64,000 bases of DNA, taken from NCBI GenBank assembly GCA_047967505.1, contig CM106538.1; one strand, written 5' to 3'. This document shows, one piece after another, positions 35,468-48,446 of the stretch. The translations under genes and the position numbers were made by a program. Position 1 is the stretch's first letter, and each line of letters opens with the position of its first letter. Source of the stretch: Dipteris shenzhenensis (taxonomy: Eukaryota; Polypodiophyta; Polypodiopsida; Gleicheniales). The notes under the pieces were generated by a model, which saw only the letters and a program-made list of their open reading frames with translations, searched no databases and was not told where the DNA came from.

Positions 35468-38400
35468 TTAGGATTAGATTGTATCACGAGCACTCACTTG
35501 CATACGTACATCTTCACACATATAGGTAGCATCAATCGATTTCAACCTAGGGCTTAGAAGTGATGCCTGAGTCCTCGCTGCCCTATGAAATCCTAGCAAC
35601 AACAAAAAAGCATATAGTTAGTTAGTCCCTACCTAGTTACTAGGTCATGTGCACTCACATGCTTTTGCTTAAACACATAGTCAATTGCAAGAATAATTGT
35701 GCCACACACTTTCGTTCCACACTCTCAAAGCATGTGTAAAAATAAGATCTCTCACAAACACACACAAATGTCATACCTGCATACCAACTAATATAATGAT
35801 CAATGGTACACCATATGAACATGGATGTAGGTTCAGAAACAATGCCACGACTAAAGAGGATGCAAAGAAAGAGCCCACTGCCTTAGCCACGAGATCCCCT
35901 CCAAAGTTTGGACCCATCTACCTCCTCTCAACCATGGTGACCATAGGCATTTGTGGTTCAGAGCGATAGCTCTGAGGAGGATTTTGTGCATGACATGGAA
36001 ACCCAAGAATAACAAATGCCACCCCAATCACCACCGGCCTACACAACCATTGACGAGGCCCCTAGTCCTTGGAACTTGTGTGGCCACCTACATCAACTTA
36101 TGCTCTTTCCAATGCAACAACATCTTTCTTAGAGCAAAGGGGTCTGGGTAGTTATATGAGAGCCTAAAGTCCTTGGAGGGCAGTCCTACAATGCCCACAT
36201 ACATTAAGGACTTTCTCCATTCTTACCACTCTAGCGATGTGCAGGTTGGCAAGTACAGCACCATCACTGCATACCAGAGCCCACTCAACATTATCCTCGA
36301 TAGTATAATCATTCAAAGGGCCTTCTCACTCCCAACACAAGGTACAAAATACCCTACAAGGCCTACCGATGCTAAATTTCTTGAAGTACAGTCTCTTCTC
36401 ACCAAGGGCACAAAGTTGCACAGGGACAAGAATCGGGATATTACTTCGCACCATCATTAACCCTCGCCTCAAGGAAGCAGCACAATTCCTATCCACAATC
36501 CTGGGGGTTAAGTGCGGTAATAATAAATCCCTTCCACTCTGCAAATTTTTTTTGCTAAGTAGGAAGCTAAAGGATCTAGCACTTAGTCATCTTCTTCACC
36601 AAAAAACTAGATGGTTCATTAAGCCAACAATGTGTAATTCCATACTTATTGGCTGTAACCATCAATAAAGAGCTACAAGAATGAGAAATGACTCTGCCCC
36701 AATCACCAAAACCTATTGAGGAGTTGGACATTCCCTTCTCACCAGCATGGGAGCTGTCACTAACTTTTCCTACTCTCACATTAGCAACTGCGGATACCTC
36801 CAAAGAAATGCCTATTCTGGAGGTCAGAATTGAGGAATTACCCCACGAGATGCTACAACTCAATGCACAACTTGGACCAATAAATCAACAACAATAGCAT
36901 CTAGAGCTTGAGGCTACATCAGCACCAAAGCCTAAGGCTACATTGGCACCAGCACTGCAAATCAATGCCATGCCAATCCATGATTCATAAGGGGAGCTAC
37001 TACCAGATCAACAATATGACTACTTTACCCATGACTGAAATACCCTTGAACAACCCCCAACAAGTACTATAGAATCATTAGTATGGCTACATGGGCACCA
37101 ATTGTATCAGTAGTATTGCCAATCCTCATCACTGTCTATCATTCTCCATCAACAAGCTAGCCAAATGCTCCAAATGTCAAAACTATTCACTAGCTTCCAA
37201 GGAGGAACATGCATGAGAATTGGAAAGACATACTGCAACAGCAGTAATCAAAGATCAATTCTAGGGAACTGCCATAGAGGTCAGGGCACTTTGGGTGCAA
37301 ATAGATGAGAAAGAGGTTGAAGAAGTTCACATGAACCAAGCTCTCCAAGCTCAAGAGAAGGCAGTAAAGGATGTGACCTCCAACCTCCACCAAATCCAAA
37401 TATAGCTGATAGCAGTAGTACAAGCTACAGCAATCCTACAGACCTCTTATGACTACTTGACCTTTGCACATGCTCAGCAGATGGAGGCACTGGCACAAGC
37501 TCGACTCACTCTAATCCACAAAGAAGAAGAGCTCCATGATTGCCAAGAAAAGCTTGAAGACATGCAATAGCCTTTGGCAATACAGACAGTCAGCATTGAA
37601 GAGCTTACAAACAAGGGATTGCCGCATCTTAAAGGACCAGCTTGCTACCGCTCAAGAGGCTAGCACTTCTCAAGCACAAGTCTTAGACCAATGGTCCAAT
37701 ACCACTGAAGTCATTCCTTAACAAGCGCAGGTCACCTTGTAAATGAAAAAGCTTAAGGAGGCATATACATCCATCTACCATAAATATAAATAAAAAATGG
37801 ATGAGATACAATTCCAAAAGATAGTAATCTCCAAGCTTTAACTCCAATTGCTAGTGCACAACAATGAGGCAATGGAAGACAACACCAATGAAGTCCCACT
37901 ACAATGCACAATGGTGGTGTACCAAGAGCTTGTGGCCACTCTACAAGTGGAAAGATCATCTCAAAGCACGAGTCCTTATCCAATGGAAGAAACTCCAAAT
38001 CAAGACCAAATTCGCTCATCCAAGAATCAAATAGGAACATTCCATAGGGACCAAAACTCTGCACATAATTTTCCAAGACTTGTCCAAAGATGAGAAAAAT
38101 ATCTTCTACCTGTCTACACATGCCGATTTTATAGCACTCGGGATGGATGCTTTCATCGCACATGTATGCCTCATGGGTAGTCCTCCCCTCAAGGTTATTG
38201 TTGGTTTATTGCCATTTCTACAAAGGCCATCACTATTATTTGCAAGGCATGACATAACCGACATCCCATCCTTGTAGCTGATGATCCCATCGCGCCAGCA
38301 AAAAGAAGTGTTAGAAGATGACAGGGCCTATCTCACATCTTACTTCCCATATCTAACCACTCTCTATGCCAACCTCATAACCTCACTTACCCTTGCTGCT

Positions 38401-39561
38401 ACCACCCTCTTAACCTTCCTTGAACTCCAGCATAGCATCTACTCCCTTCATCATCTCTTTGCTCATGCCTCTCTTTCAAGCAACCCAATAGTCACAAACT
38501 TACGAGCCCCTCACACCTAGCTTCTTCCCTTCCCTTGCTAATCCTACCCTTGAGGATTACCAAGCTGCTCAAACCATTTGCCCAGTTCTTCTCCCCCCTC
38601 CCCTCTAATCCCCCTTTTTGTATTTCTCCCCCACGTCCACAAATTCTCTCCCTACCCCATCATCACCTCTGACACTACTTGTGCTACCATCAGCCGAAAA
38701 TGACCCAGTATTTGATTTTGAATATCAGGATCCAGATAATCCAATTCACACTCCCATGCCAAATTCCAATGATGGGTATGATTTTGATGTGATACCACTT
38801 CCTAGTAACCCCATCAAGGAATTTTTGGAGCAAATATCCTGATATGAAAACTCCAGGTGAATGGACCCTAGACAACTTCCCTACCAACCTTCGTTAGCGT
38901 CAAGTTAGTAAAGATTTGGTAAGCCCCAACCTGATTGGTGCCATCCCAAGCTCTTTGATGTAACCTTCTTAAAAGAGTATCTACGTGCAGCTCCATGTCT
39001 CCTCAGAAGCTATCCCAAGTTCTATGTAGTTCCACGATGTCACAGATGGGAAGCCAACATACACACTTTGGGTGAAGGTCGCACCATTAATTGGCCAATG
39101 ATCGAGCCATACTCTAGTGTAGAATGGAATATCCAAGCACACTGATCTGAGCACTTCAACAGCATGAGCAAATAATGCACGACAACATTGACCGCTTCCT
39201 TCAAAAAAGTGCTATCTTCTGCAAAACATTGGAATACATTCTGGAGGTCCCCAGCCACATCGACTGCCATTTTCCTCCACTCAGTTTCAATCCCAATGAA
39301 TTGATTGATGCTCAAATTAAAAACCGACTCTATCAAAGAGTCGTCTTCTTAGAATCACGACACATCTCTCTGTTTGAACAAATGGTGGATACAAGCTACA
39401 TGGAAATAGAGAAAAAATTGTATTGCCAAGGCTTTACTACCTACAAAATCGACTGGCATGACACAAGTTCCACAACCACTTGATTACATGCATGGCATCC
39501 CAACTCCATGATCCCAATAAGCCATAACCTGAGGATGGGTAATAAAATGGATCCGGGAGTA
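35468..39561 (+). pseudogene. 4-kb post-integrase coding-like region (unknown ORF)
   Basis: Between integrase and 3' LTR, the + strand carries many open pieces in shifting frames: MPTYIKDFLHSYHSSDVQVG (36191), MEALAQARLTLIHKEEELHD (37481, coiled-coil-like), LSKDEKNIFYLSTHADFIAL (about 38079) and ELIDAQIKNRLYQRVVFLES (39299). Acidic, Gln- and Glu-rich helices dominate the middle. The position matches that of env or extra ORFs in some Gypsy lineages, but I see no signal peptide or membrane segment and cannot name a family. A nested, separately inserted relic is the alternative. Confidence 0.45.
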
Positions 39562-40532
39562 TGTTGTCCCTATGCCAACATGGACTTAGGTAGCACAGAA
39601 GTGTGTGTAGAGTAGCGGCAAGGCTACACTTGTACTTGCATAAGGCTAAAAATAATCCCTCTGAGGAATCTAACTTGCATGTTCCATATGCAAGTTCTAC
39701 ATACAATTCCTACATGCAACATGCAACTCCTACAATGCAACTCCTACATGAAACTCCTACATGCAACTTCTATATGCAAGTTCTACATGTAGATAGAGAA
39801 TGTCTTATAATTCCTACATGAAGAGAGAGAAGCTCTCCAACTTGTATAAATACCCCATAATGGAATGAAGCCCGGACTCTTTGGGACATTGTGTTGAGTT
39901 CTACTTTGGCATTCCAAGCAATTATCTCCAAGTTTCCATGCTTCCTTGCACTCCACGTCCAAAAGCATGTCCTAACCTTGCAGCTCCTCCTCCCCTCTCC
40001 TCTAACCTTGCAACCCATCCTCTCCCTCTTTTCCTCCTCCCTCCTCATCCCTTCTTCTCCTCCTTCCTCCTCCTCCTCCTCCTCTTCGTCCTCCTTCCTC
40101 CTCCTCCTCCTCCTCCTCCTCCTCTTCCTCCTCCTCCTCCCTCCCTCCTCCTCTGCCCTCCTCCTCTCTCTCCTTCTCCCCCATGCTCTTACACCTTCTT
40201 CCTCTCCCACTCCTATGCTCCCCCTAAACCCTTAGTTCCTCAACCCTTGACCTCCATGATCTACGAGGGAGATGAGTTCTCCACCATGTACTCTACCCTA
40301 AACCTTGAATCCTCCTTCTAACCCTTGAACCTCTTCTAACATCTAGAGCCTCTCTCTAAACCTTGCAACCCCCTTCTAAATCCTGAACCTCCCTCTAACC
40401 CTTAAACTCCTCATAAACCCTTCAACCCCTAATGAAGGCAAAAGCCTTCATTACCCCAACCATGATGATGCACGTTCCTTTCACACATGCATGCACAATT
40501 TTTGCTTACCACACGTAATCCTACGTCTCTCA
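39562..40532 (+). repeat. 3' LTR of Gypsy element D
   Basis: About 970 bp, starting TGTTGTCCCTATGCC and ending GTCTCTCA. It is collinear with the 5' LTR, with a shorter CTACATGCAA array (39700-39790) and a differently sized CTC tract (about 40025-40170). Confidence 0.85.
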
Positions 40533-42079
40533 TCGAAATTTGACCCGAGGTCCTAAGCTACACTTTATACTACAAATGACAACACTGATATATCTATAGG
40601 TGACAAAAAGCCTTAGAATCCTGCATACTAAGATTACCCTGCTCTTCCTAGGGAAGCTGTGGGAAAGATCCAACATTGTGATTTCTTAATATCTTTGCTT
40701 TTTAACCACCAGGCTTGTAGTCAATTAAATAGCTGTCGAGCTCCTATAGCCACCTAGCTTCCATGATGGGATGACCAACTGATCAACAAAGTTTGCAACT
40801 CTCTTGAGCCACCGTGGTGACTGGTGGAGGCCCAGTGGTGCCATCCAAATAATCATGAGCCATCTTAATAAGACACCTTAAATTAATCAAAATTTGGGCC
40901 ATGACCCTGAGTCTATAACTGATGTATGGTCTTCGTTTGCTCTCCCTTTTTCTATTTTGGTTTCATAGATGTACTGGTGGAACCACTTGTAATTGGAACT
41001 TTATGTGATTATCAGTCTCTTGAGACATAATATATTAGAAAACTACCTTTTTTTGCCCAAAAAAAAAAGCTTAACTAGAAGGATGACAAGGTCGTTAAGG
41101 TGGCTCACTCCATCTCCACTACCTTTGTCAACTCCACATTGGTCTACCATCATCTCTACCACCCTTGTCGACTTCACATAGCTCCACCCTCATCTCCTTC
41201 TATCATCTCCTACCCTCATCTCCACCACCTTTGTCAACTTCACACTGCTCTACGGTCATCTCTACCACCTTCGTCGCCTTCACACAACTCCATCCTCGTA
41301 TCTTGCTCCACCCTCATCTTGCTCGAACCTTGTATGGACACCCTCTCACCTTCAGTTGATTCCATTCTTATTCTTGGTTATCTCAAAAGCAGAGGCAATT
41401 CTCTCCCATGATCATAGAGTGGCTGAGATGCTAATAGACCTTAATTGGATGGCCAATCTACCTGATTTAGTCCACCTAAAAATTGCATTTGAGCCCTACC
41501 CAAATGATGTTTATTTGTGGATTCTATATGCACCACATAGCCAAGTTGACAAGCCACAGAAATGATCTTGCGGAAGTTTTTACGACGTCAAGCGCAACCA
41601 AAATGAGAAAAGTTGGATAGCTCACCAGCTAAGCAAAGTGTCAAGTCAGCATTATTGGTACCTAGCTCACCAACTGAGCTAATCTTTCTTGTGTTGACAA
41701 AACACGTAGCTAGCTAGCTAAGCTGAGCTTTTTGTAACAACTTTTTGTATAGCTTTCTTTATAATAGGAATTTTGATTTTAAGTTCTTTACAGGGACATA
41801 TAAGCTGAGCTTTCTTTGTAATAAGAATTTTGATTTTAAGTTCTCCAAGGCGACATATTAAGCTGAGCTTTCTTGTATCGACAGACTAATAATGGAATAC
41901 AATCAATTAGATCCCTCCCCTCCTTCATGGATCAATGAGGTTTTTGTAGAAATGCTTTCTATATATTAATATAATAAAAATGAAAGAGACAATTACAAAG
42001 AAAATTTGTATCTATTGATCTTATAACTTATCACCCGCATGCTCTATTTTAACAACCTTGAGAACTAGTCTCAAAGAAA
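40533..42079. repeat. Spacer with a minisatellite and a ~65-bp tandem duplication
   Basis: No gene recognised. 41108-41330 is a diverged minisatellite of about 36-40 bp (unit like CATCTCCACCACCTTTGTCA plus ACTTCACA). 41722-41885 holds about three copies of AAGCTGAGCTTTCTTTGTAA followed by GAATTTTGATTTTAAGTTCT. A 69-codon ORF at 41356-41565 matches nothing I know. Confidence 0.6.
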
Positions 42080-43960
42080 ATGCCACTTCTTAAAAGCAAC
42101 ACCCATGACTATTCTTGCAGTCAAAAATCATCTTATTTCTCCTTCTCCATATGCAATTAATTATTGTCACACTAATTACCTGCCACACCTTCCATAGCTC
42201 TTCATTCATCCCACCCTTATCCCGCAAAAGTGCTATCATACTTTAGAGCTTGGACATGCACCACTCAAACTTATCTTTCAAACTAACAGTAAATCCAACA
42301 GGGCATCCTAAATATCTGATAATTTCATTAGCTCCAATCCATCTAAAAGAAAACCTTGGATACCATTCAGGTAAGACATCCCACCAAAATGTAGTGGTCT
42401 TGTCTTGATTAATTTTGGAATCAAAGACCACATAGGACTCCTCAAATATAAACAAGAAATTACTTAACTTCTCCTCCCTTACAACTAGAAGACTCAACTT
42501 GTCGTCTGCAAAAAAAAATTTACATAAATTAGAACCATCTAGTAGTGACAATCCTTTAGTGCATCCCTGATTAAGCTAGCAATCAAGATGACAAAGCAAA
42601 GGTTCAGTCACAATGGCAAATAGCAAAGGAGCCAGAGGGAATCCTTGCCTAATAGACCTCTTGAGTGCAAATGAAAGTTTCAAATAACCATTACATAAAA
42701 ATGGCAAAAGCATTGGAAAATAGTACTAATATCATTGCACAACTATCGTACTACTATTATTGGAAAATAGTACTACTATCATTGCACAAAATCATTGACC
42801 AAAGCTGAAACTCTCCATAGTGGAAATGATAAAACTCCAACTAATTCTATCATAGGCTTTTTCAAGATCTAAATCTTCTTGAGGGAAGGCCTACTTCATG
42901 ATGTTGATCTTGAGGGAAGGTGTTGAGTGTTCACGCTCAACATCATGTGTGTGCATAGCACCATCATGTGATCATATGTGCATAGCACTAACCTTATAGA
43001 GTGCTATAAAGGAAAGGTTTAGATCCCCTAACCCTAACCCTAAATGGGTTTGTATATATTCTATTTTTTCAACTAAATCTAGTGTACAGTCAGTCATTTG
43101 TGGTGTGCTCTCTAGCTGTGCCCTCTCTCCTCATCTCCACTCTTCTCCTCTCCCCTCTTCATATTTTGTCATCACATTAGCACTAATCAAAATCTTTCAG
43201 TCTCACATTCATGATCTAATCGAAATCTTTCATCTCACATTATTTATTAAATTGAAATCTTTTGTCTCATTATTATCACCATGCTGGCATGGATCAAAGG
43301 ACACTATCTAGTCACTTAGCTAAACAAAATATACCTCTCATTATGTATCACAATATAATCAATAGCAAGGGCAACATTCATCACATCATCCTATATATTT
43401 CTACCAAATATGAAACCATACTACCTAGCATGAAGGATTCTCCTCAGAATGAACTTAATTCTAGTAGCGATAGCTTTTGCCATAACTTTATAAACACAGC
43501 TCAAAATAGTAAGGGGCCTCTAGTGCTTGCCTAGGTAGATACCTATTTGAACCCTTGGCAATTAACTTCAAAATGCTAGTATTTATGTAGGCTTGGTAGA
43601 TAACCTTTGTGAAAATAGCGATTAGTCATTTCCTTGACACACCTTCCAATAATGCTGATAAAACTCAATGGGAATCCCATCTGGCCTAGAGATTTTACCC
43701 TGGCTATATGCTAGACTATGTATTTAATCTCTTTCAATGAGAAATGCCTTTGCAAGAAAGCAACTTCATATGATAAGACCTTAGGCTGCACTTTGCTCAT
43801 AAAATCTTCAACTCTACGTTTGTGATCTGGCACCAATCGAGTGACTAAACCTGCTATCTTTGACATATGGCTAAGAAATACCTCTGCAATATTTTCTTCA
43901 CGAATCAATGAGATTGAATTAACCTAAGTGCATGCAAAAAATTAAGGTTGCCCTATCGCT
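42080..43960 (-). mobile_element. Plant LINE (L1-type) reverse transcriptase remnant
   Basis: On the reverse strand, right to left: a linker region (43908-43711), SRPDGIPIEFYQHYW (about 43690-43640), YKVMAKAIATRIKFILRRIL and YGFIFGRNI (43500-43400), DLDLEKAYDRISW (about 42870), FFADDKLSLLV (about 42510, the FADD catalytic motif), EIIRYLGCPVGF (about 42320), and a tail with IINCIWRRRNKMIFDC (about 42130). This is the plant LINE RT order. Frame breaks abound, and a solo LTR splits it at 42921-43171. Endonuclease and 5' end are missing. Confidence 0.85.
42921..43171 (+). mobile_element. Solo LTR inserted in the LINE
   Basis: This 251-bp LTR starts TGTTGAGTGTTCACGCTCAACA, a 5'-terminal hairpin, and ends CATATTTTGTCA. 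It is the reverse complement of the LTR of copia element C (28162-28376). It contains CCCTAACCCTAACCCTAAA at about 43031. LINE coding sequence lies on both sides. A 5-bp duplication is not evident (GAAGG versus TCACA). Confidence 0.8.
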
Positions 43961-44740
43961 TTCCCTTAAAATCTAGCTGGTGTGAAAATTTGGGTCCTTC
44001 TAGCTCCTTCTGAAACTTGCCTCCCTTTACTCCCTGCTTTCCCTTTTAGGGAAACAAACACTATGTTTTCTGCACTAGTAGGAGGAAAACAAACATAGGC
44101 ACATGCAAAAAAATAGTCTAATCAAGCTACTCAAAAACAAAGTAGTTTCACTATTACAAAACAAATTGTTTTCAACCACCAAGCTAGTTTAGGACAATCA
44201 CATAAGTCCAAGACATCTCAACCTCTAGGCTGCTCATCAATCAAACAATTACAATATATTGTTGTTGTTTCTTTCTGTCGCAAAATATATTATTGTTCAA
44301 CCACACTAGTTTAGAAAAATCTCATGACCGGTGTTTGACCTAAACCAGCAAAGTGATATATTGCATGATGTTCCAATCAGATAATCACATTAAGTCCAAG
44401 CCAGTCTAGTTTAGAAATGAAACAATTAAACTATTCCAAAACTCATTCACAGACAACCATCGGGCTGTTGAAATATATTGATGTTCAACCACACTAGTTT
44501 AGGACATTCACACAACTGGTGTTTTACCTAAACCAACACGGTAATATATTGCATGATGTTCCAACCACCGGATTGGTTTAGGACAATCACATTAAGTCCA
44601 AGCCAGCACAGTTTAGAAATTAAATTAAACAATTAAACTATTCCAAAACTCATTCACCGAACAACCACTGGGCTGGTTTAGGCATCCACTAACCTACGTT
44701 GTATCAAGCATGTGTATGATGTGCTTGTACCACATTGTCA
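43961..44740. repeat. Diverged repeats with CAACCACCGGGCTGGTTTAGG units
   Basis: Several copies of a roughly 120-180-bp unit (AACCACnGGnnTGGTTTAGGACAATCACATTAAGTCCAAGCCAG, given here only as a consensus fragment of its start) between 44160 and 44690. Related pieces occur at 31410. No gene. Confidence 0.55.
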
Positions 44741-47075
44741 CTCAATCAATAACTTTCACACTTAGGCTATCTCTCCTTCTCTTGTGTTCTATTGAAACCC
44801 AAAGACTTCTTGGATCGGGTTGATCCTGCATTGCTTTTGCTCTACATCCAACCACTAGAGCCATGTTGGTCCTTCTGATTGGCAACATCTTCGACATTGT
44901 GCACCCAACCCGTTTTCCCTTTATTTTAGAGGATACCAACATAGCTAATGTTGCCCTCTTTGCAGCTAGTTGATCTAAGCTATGCAAGCTAAAAGACTCA
45001 AGACTGGTATTCACCTGAATGGCCTAATGTTGTTGCCTTGAAATCTCCCACCACATGTGAGACTACATCTCTTGTTTTGCTCCGATGGCAACGATCAAAT
45101 GCATGCATCTCTTGCTTTGTAAGGAGTCTTCTTCTTCTCCTTGTTTCTCCCTCCACAAATGTTGCAAAAGTGTCTTCCATTGTCATTTCATTTCTTTCCT
45201 CACCTTGCCATCTATTCCTTGTGCCTTGATCAAGCTTTTTAGCTTTCCTATCTCGTAGCCTCTGTCTGGTTCTCTTGCAAGCCATGATGAGCTGCATCTT
45301 GCCATTGACACCATGGAGACTATCAATGAACCGCCACTAGAACAGAGACCAATAGCTTGTGAGGCGATCAAAGAATACAAGATGACTTGTGCGAGTAAAG
45401 AAGATAATGCCAAACCAAAAGAACAAGGTCACATCAAGCTGACTCTGCACAAGGACAGGGCGACAGGAGGAGAACATACTTTGCAGGATGGCAAAAGGTT
45501 TATGCTTGAAGATTTGCAAGGTGGGAGGTGAAAAATTCAAAAGTGCATGGAGATAGAAAAAGTTTAAGCTGACATGATTTCCCCCCTCCAAGATACACAC
45601 AATAGCGAAATTGGATATACTGGTTGCCCTCAAGCAAGTGCAATGTGGCCCAAATTGCTTCAAAATACAAATAGGCCAAAGGGCACGTCCAAGGCACACT
45701 ACCGGGTTTGATGTTGTATATTATGAAATGCAATGATCTTTGATATGCTTATGATCCATATAGCAAGGAATAATGGCATGGAAAAAGAACCAATCCTAAA
45801 TTGTAAATTGTGTTGGATTTAATAAAAGATCTTTGCACATGCATAGATTGTACATTTTTAAATTCTTCCATTCTTGGTGAATCTCGATACCAATATTATC
45901 AACTATCAATGTTTTAAGACCACCATGCACTAGTTCCACAAGTTTGACTTCCATTTTTCAATTGGTTTTGGTTTTCCACAAAGCATGAAAAAGTAATGGA
46001 GCATGCCCTCGAATGGGTGTGCATACATTGGAGGCCCCTTAAACCACATTTAGCATTCTCAATTAGGTGTGTCCTTTGGTCGAGGAGAATCTCACATAGT
46101 GTACTTTTGCATGATTACTTGCTTTCATGTATGTGCATAACAAAATTTTATGTTTTGGAATATTGTGTTACATCCTATACTCTTTAGGATGCATGCTTTA
46201 CATGCAACATAGCACTTGTAATGCTTTAACAATGTTATTCCAAATCTTTATTCCATAAGTTTTTGGTCTCATGTTCAAGATTTGAATGTGTACTACAACT
46301 TAAAGACAAAGTTTGTCAAATTCTATTGAGCAACGCATAAGTTATGGGTCAGGCAAGATACCCATATGCAATTATTTGTCATCTTTAATGTATGCTAGAT
46401 GCTTTTACAACACCTTTAGATTTATTAAAATCGTTTTTTATATTGATTTGATTAACAAGGTAAAGACAAATGGGAAGTATGTACATGGTAACAAAATGAT
46501 ACATGCTTTTGAGATGATGAGTATTGATTACTTCTCCATGGTGGAGAAGTGTAACGTAGTTTTTCATTGTCCTAGAAGGAATGTAAATAATGTTTTTCAT
46601 TTTCCAGCAATGACACAGAAGGGATAGAGAAGCAACAACATGTAGAGTATATCCATTATAAACAAATACAAAAAGCCACAATGTTGGATCAATGAGCTTT
46701 TAGATCTTTTTACTATTCAATATTATTTGGTTTGCAACTATTTGAGAGCTATTTGCTAGGATAGGATGACCACATTTTGTGCTTGCAAGAAAGATAAACA
46801 CTTTGTAGAAGTTGAGAAAGATCCCTTGCAAGCATCATTTATCTTGCAACAACGGTGTGTGTTGCTAATGATCTATTAGATGCTGACCAAGAGCTGACCA
46901 AGAGGTAGGATCAAATTTCAACTCGGGGAGTGATGAAGTGCAGCTAGCTTCCGAACAGCCCCAGCCTTCCTACAAGGACAAATAATCTATGCTGATGATG
47001 ATCAGCTTCTAGACATATAGAGCTATACACTTGTTGTATTACATGTATTAACTCTATATACAATTTGATTAATAT
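44741..47075. other. Unassigned DNA with short ORFs
   Basis: Short ORFs exist on both strands (for example 44998-45297 on the reverse strand, rich in Arg/Lys, and 46313-46627 on the + strand) but none shows a motif I can name. 44880-45300 might be a decayed transposase or gag tail. The right edge is the target site AATAT of the next element. Confidence 0.4.
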
Positions 47076-47417
47076 TGTTGGGATAAGTATGGTCAAGGGC
47101 TTGCTCTATGGTGCATGTGTGCATCTAGAGGAGTCACATGTGTGTGTGTTGTAGAAGCACACCTAGTGCTATGAGGTGTCTAGTGTGTGACCTAACTGAT
47201 GATGTAAGCCAAAGGCCCCCACATGGGAGGTTCCTTTGATTTAGGCCAGTCCCACTGATGTAGGGCTACTTGCCAATGATATAGGGGAGGTACCTACACC
47301 ATCCTCTCTTTCTATATAATGGAGGACATTCCTTCTTTCTAAGACATGGATTTTGCCTCACTTGAGCTCTCTCTCTTTGTGCCATGATGCATCTCTTCTA
47401 CCCCACACTCTTCTACA
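47076..47417 (+). repeat. 5' LTR of the gag-only element
   Basis: 342 bp. Compared with the 3' LTR it keeps a 46-bp segment (about 47146-47190) where the 3' LTR has a GT run. TATATAATGG at 47312-47330 is the likely TATA region of the promoter. Confidence 0.9.
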
Positions 47418-47419
47418 TT

Positions 47420-47431
47420 TGGTATCAGAGC
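47420..47431 (+). promoter_or_regulatory. Primer binding site (tRNA-iMet type)
   Basis: TGGTATCAGAGC, the exact consensus of plant copia primer sites, two bases after the 5' LTR end. Confidence 0.9.
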
Positions 47432-48106
47432 TGGTAGGCTTTGGAGAACTCATTTTGGTAGTGCCACCTCATCATCTTCTCCATCACCTCCTTTTGAGCT
47501 TTCTTCTTCCTTCCTCTTCATAAATGGCTTAGCTCTATTCACCTCATCCCTTCCATCTTTTGCCAAGCCCTCCTAGTTGAAGACTCTACCCTATGGGGTG
47601 CTCCTCTAGCTTAGAGCATTTCCCCAGAGATGGAGAATATCACCCCCATTGATCCAAGGAAGGTCTAATGAAAAAATTTGCAATTCTACCTCTCTGCTCA
47701 TCCATTGCTAGAGCCCTTCTAGCACAAGTTGGTCCATGTTTAGAGCTTGCTGCTAGTGAATTTTGAAGGCCAATGCATGCTGGAGCAACGAGAAATCAAG
47801 GAAAAGATAGTCAAAGAAGATGCAGCTCTCCCAGATAAGAAGGCACACTATTTTGCCTATGGTCTGTGTTGAATCTACCTTGGTATTCAAGCTTTAGTTT
47901 TGCACAAAAAGCCCTTCGAAACTCTTCTCCAGTTGTGTGAATTATGCCCTCCAAGTTGAGCTAGTCTTATGTAAAGCATTTTTGACAGTTTTGGAAATTT
48001 GATGCTAGAGTAAATGCTAGAGTGATGTTTGAGGATTGAAGTAATGCTAAAGTACAGATCAGAGAATACAATGTCAGATTGAAATTTGGACTGATCTCTT
48101 GTCAAA

Positions 48107-48316
48107 ATGCCAAGATCTAAAGGTTCTTCCACCAATGCTAAGCACTTGAAGAAGACTACAAGAAGGACAAAGTTCAAAGAGAAGAAGACCCCAACCAAGA
48201 AACTTTGGGAGAAGCCAACTGGGTATGAACATGCTAAACAATTAGGCTTTTCTGAATTTATCTCTAGCAATCTACATTTGTATGGTGAGGGAGATTTCTT
48301 TGTTCAACGAGATTAG
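48107..48316 (+). CDS. Small basic leader ORF, copy 1 (69 aa)
   Basis: Begins MPRSKGSSTNAKHLKKTTRR and ends GEGDFFVQRD. Rich in Lys/Arg in its first half. It lies upstream of gag in the leader of the gag-only element, on the same strand. The duplicated copy at 48447 keeps the frame: the only length change is exactly one codon and one Glu is replaced by Val. No family recognised. It may be a chance ORF or an upstream peptide. Confidence 0.35.
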   Translation: MPRSKGSSTNAKHLKKTTRRTKFKEKKTPTKKLWEKPTGYEHAKQLGFSEFISSNLHLYGEGDFFVQRD

Positions 48317-48446
48317 TCATTTTGTAAGAGACTAGACACTGCCTGAAAAGGTTAAGACCCTCTCATGGCTACTTATAAAATTGACAAGTTCAATGGCCAA
48401 GGCTTCCATACTTGGCAAATGAAATTTGGACTGATCTCTTGTCAAA

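Larger units (their letters stand above)
31694..40532 (+). mobile_element. Gypsy element D with both LTRs
   Basis: An 8.8-kb element with direct LTRs 31694-32740 and 39562-40532, both starting TGTTRTC and sharing the end GCTTACCACAC...TCTCTC. The internal order is RT, RNase H, integrase, then a 4-kb extra region. Gag and protease are missing: the RT N-terminus starts about 40 bp after the 5' LTR. No 5-bp target duplication is visible (GTGTG versus TCGAA). All domains carry stops, so it is dead. Confidence 0.9.

Noticed and set aside
43029-43048. Interstitial telomere or chromosome-fusion scar
   Set aside because: Only three units, located inside an LTR whose family copy has a related motif.
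44998-45531. Arg/Lys-rich overlapping ORFs on both strands
   Set aside because: Neither has a recognisable domain, and overlap on both strands with no homologous copy in the window gives no support; kept only as unassigned DNA.
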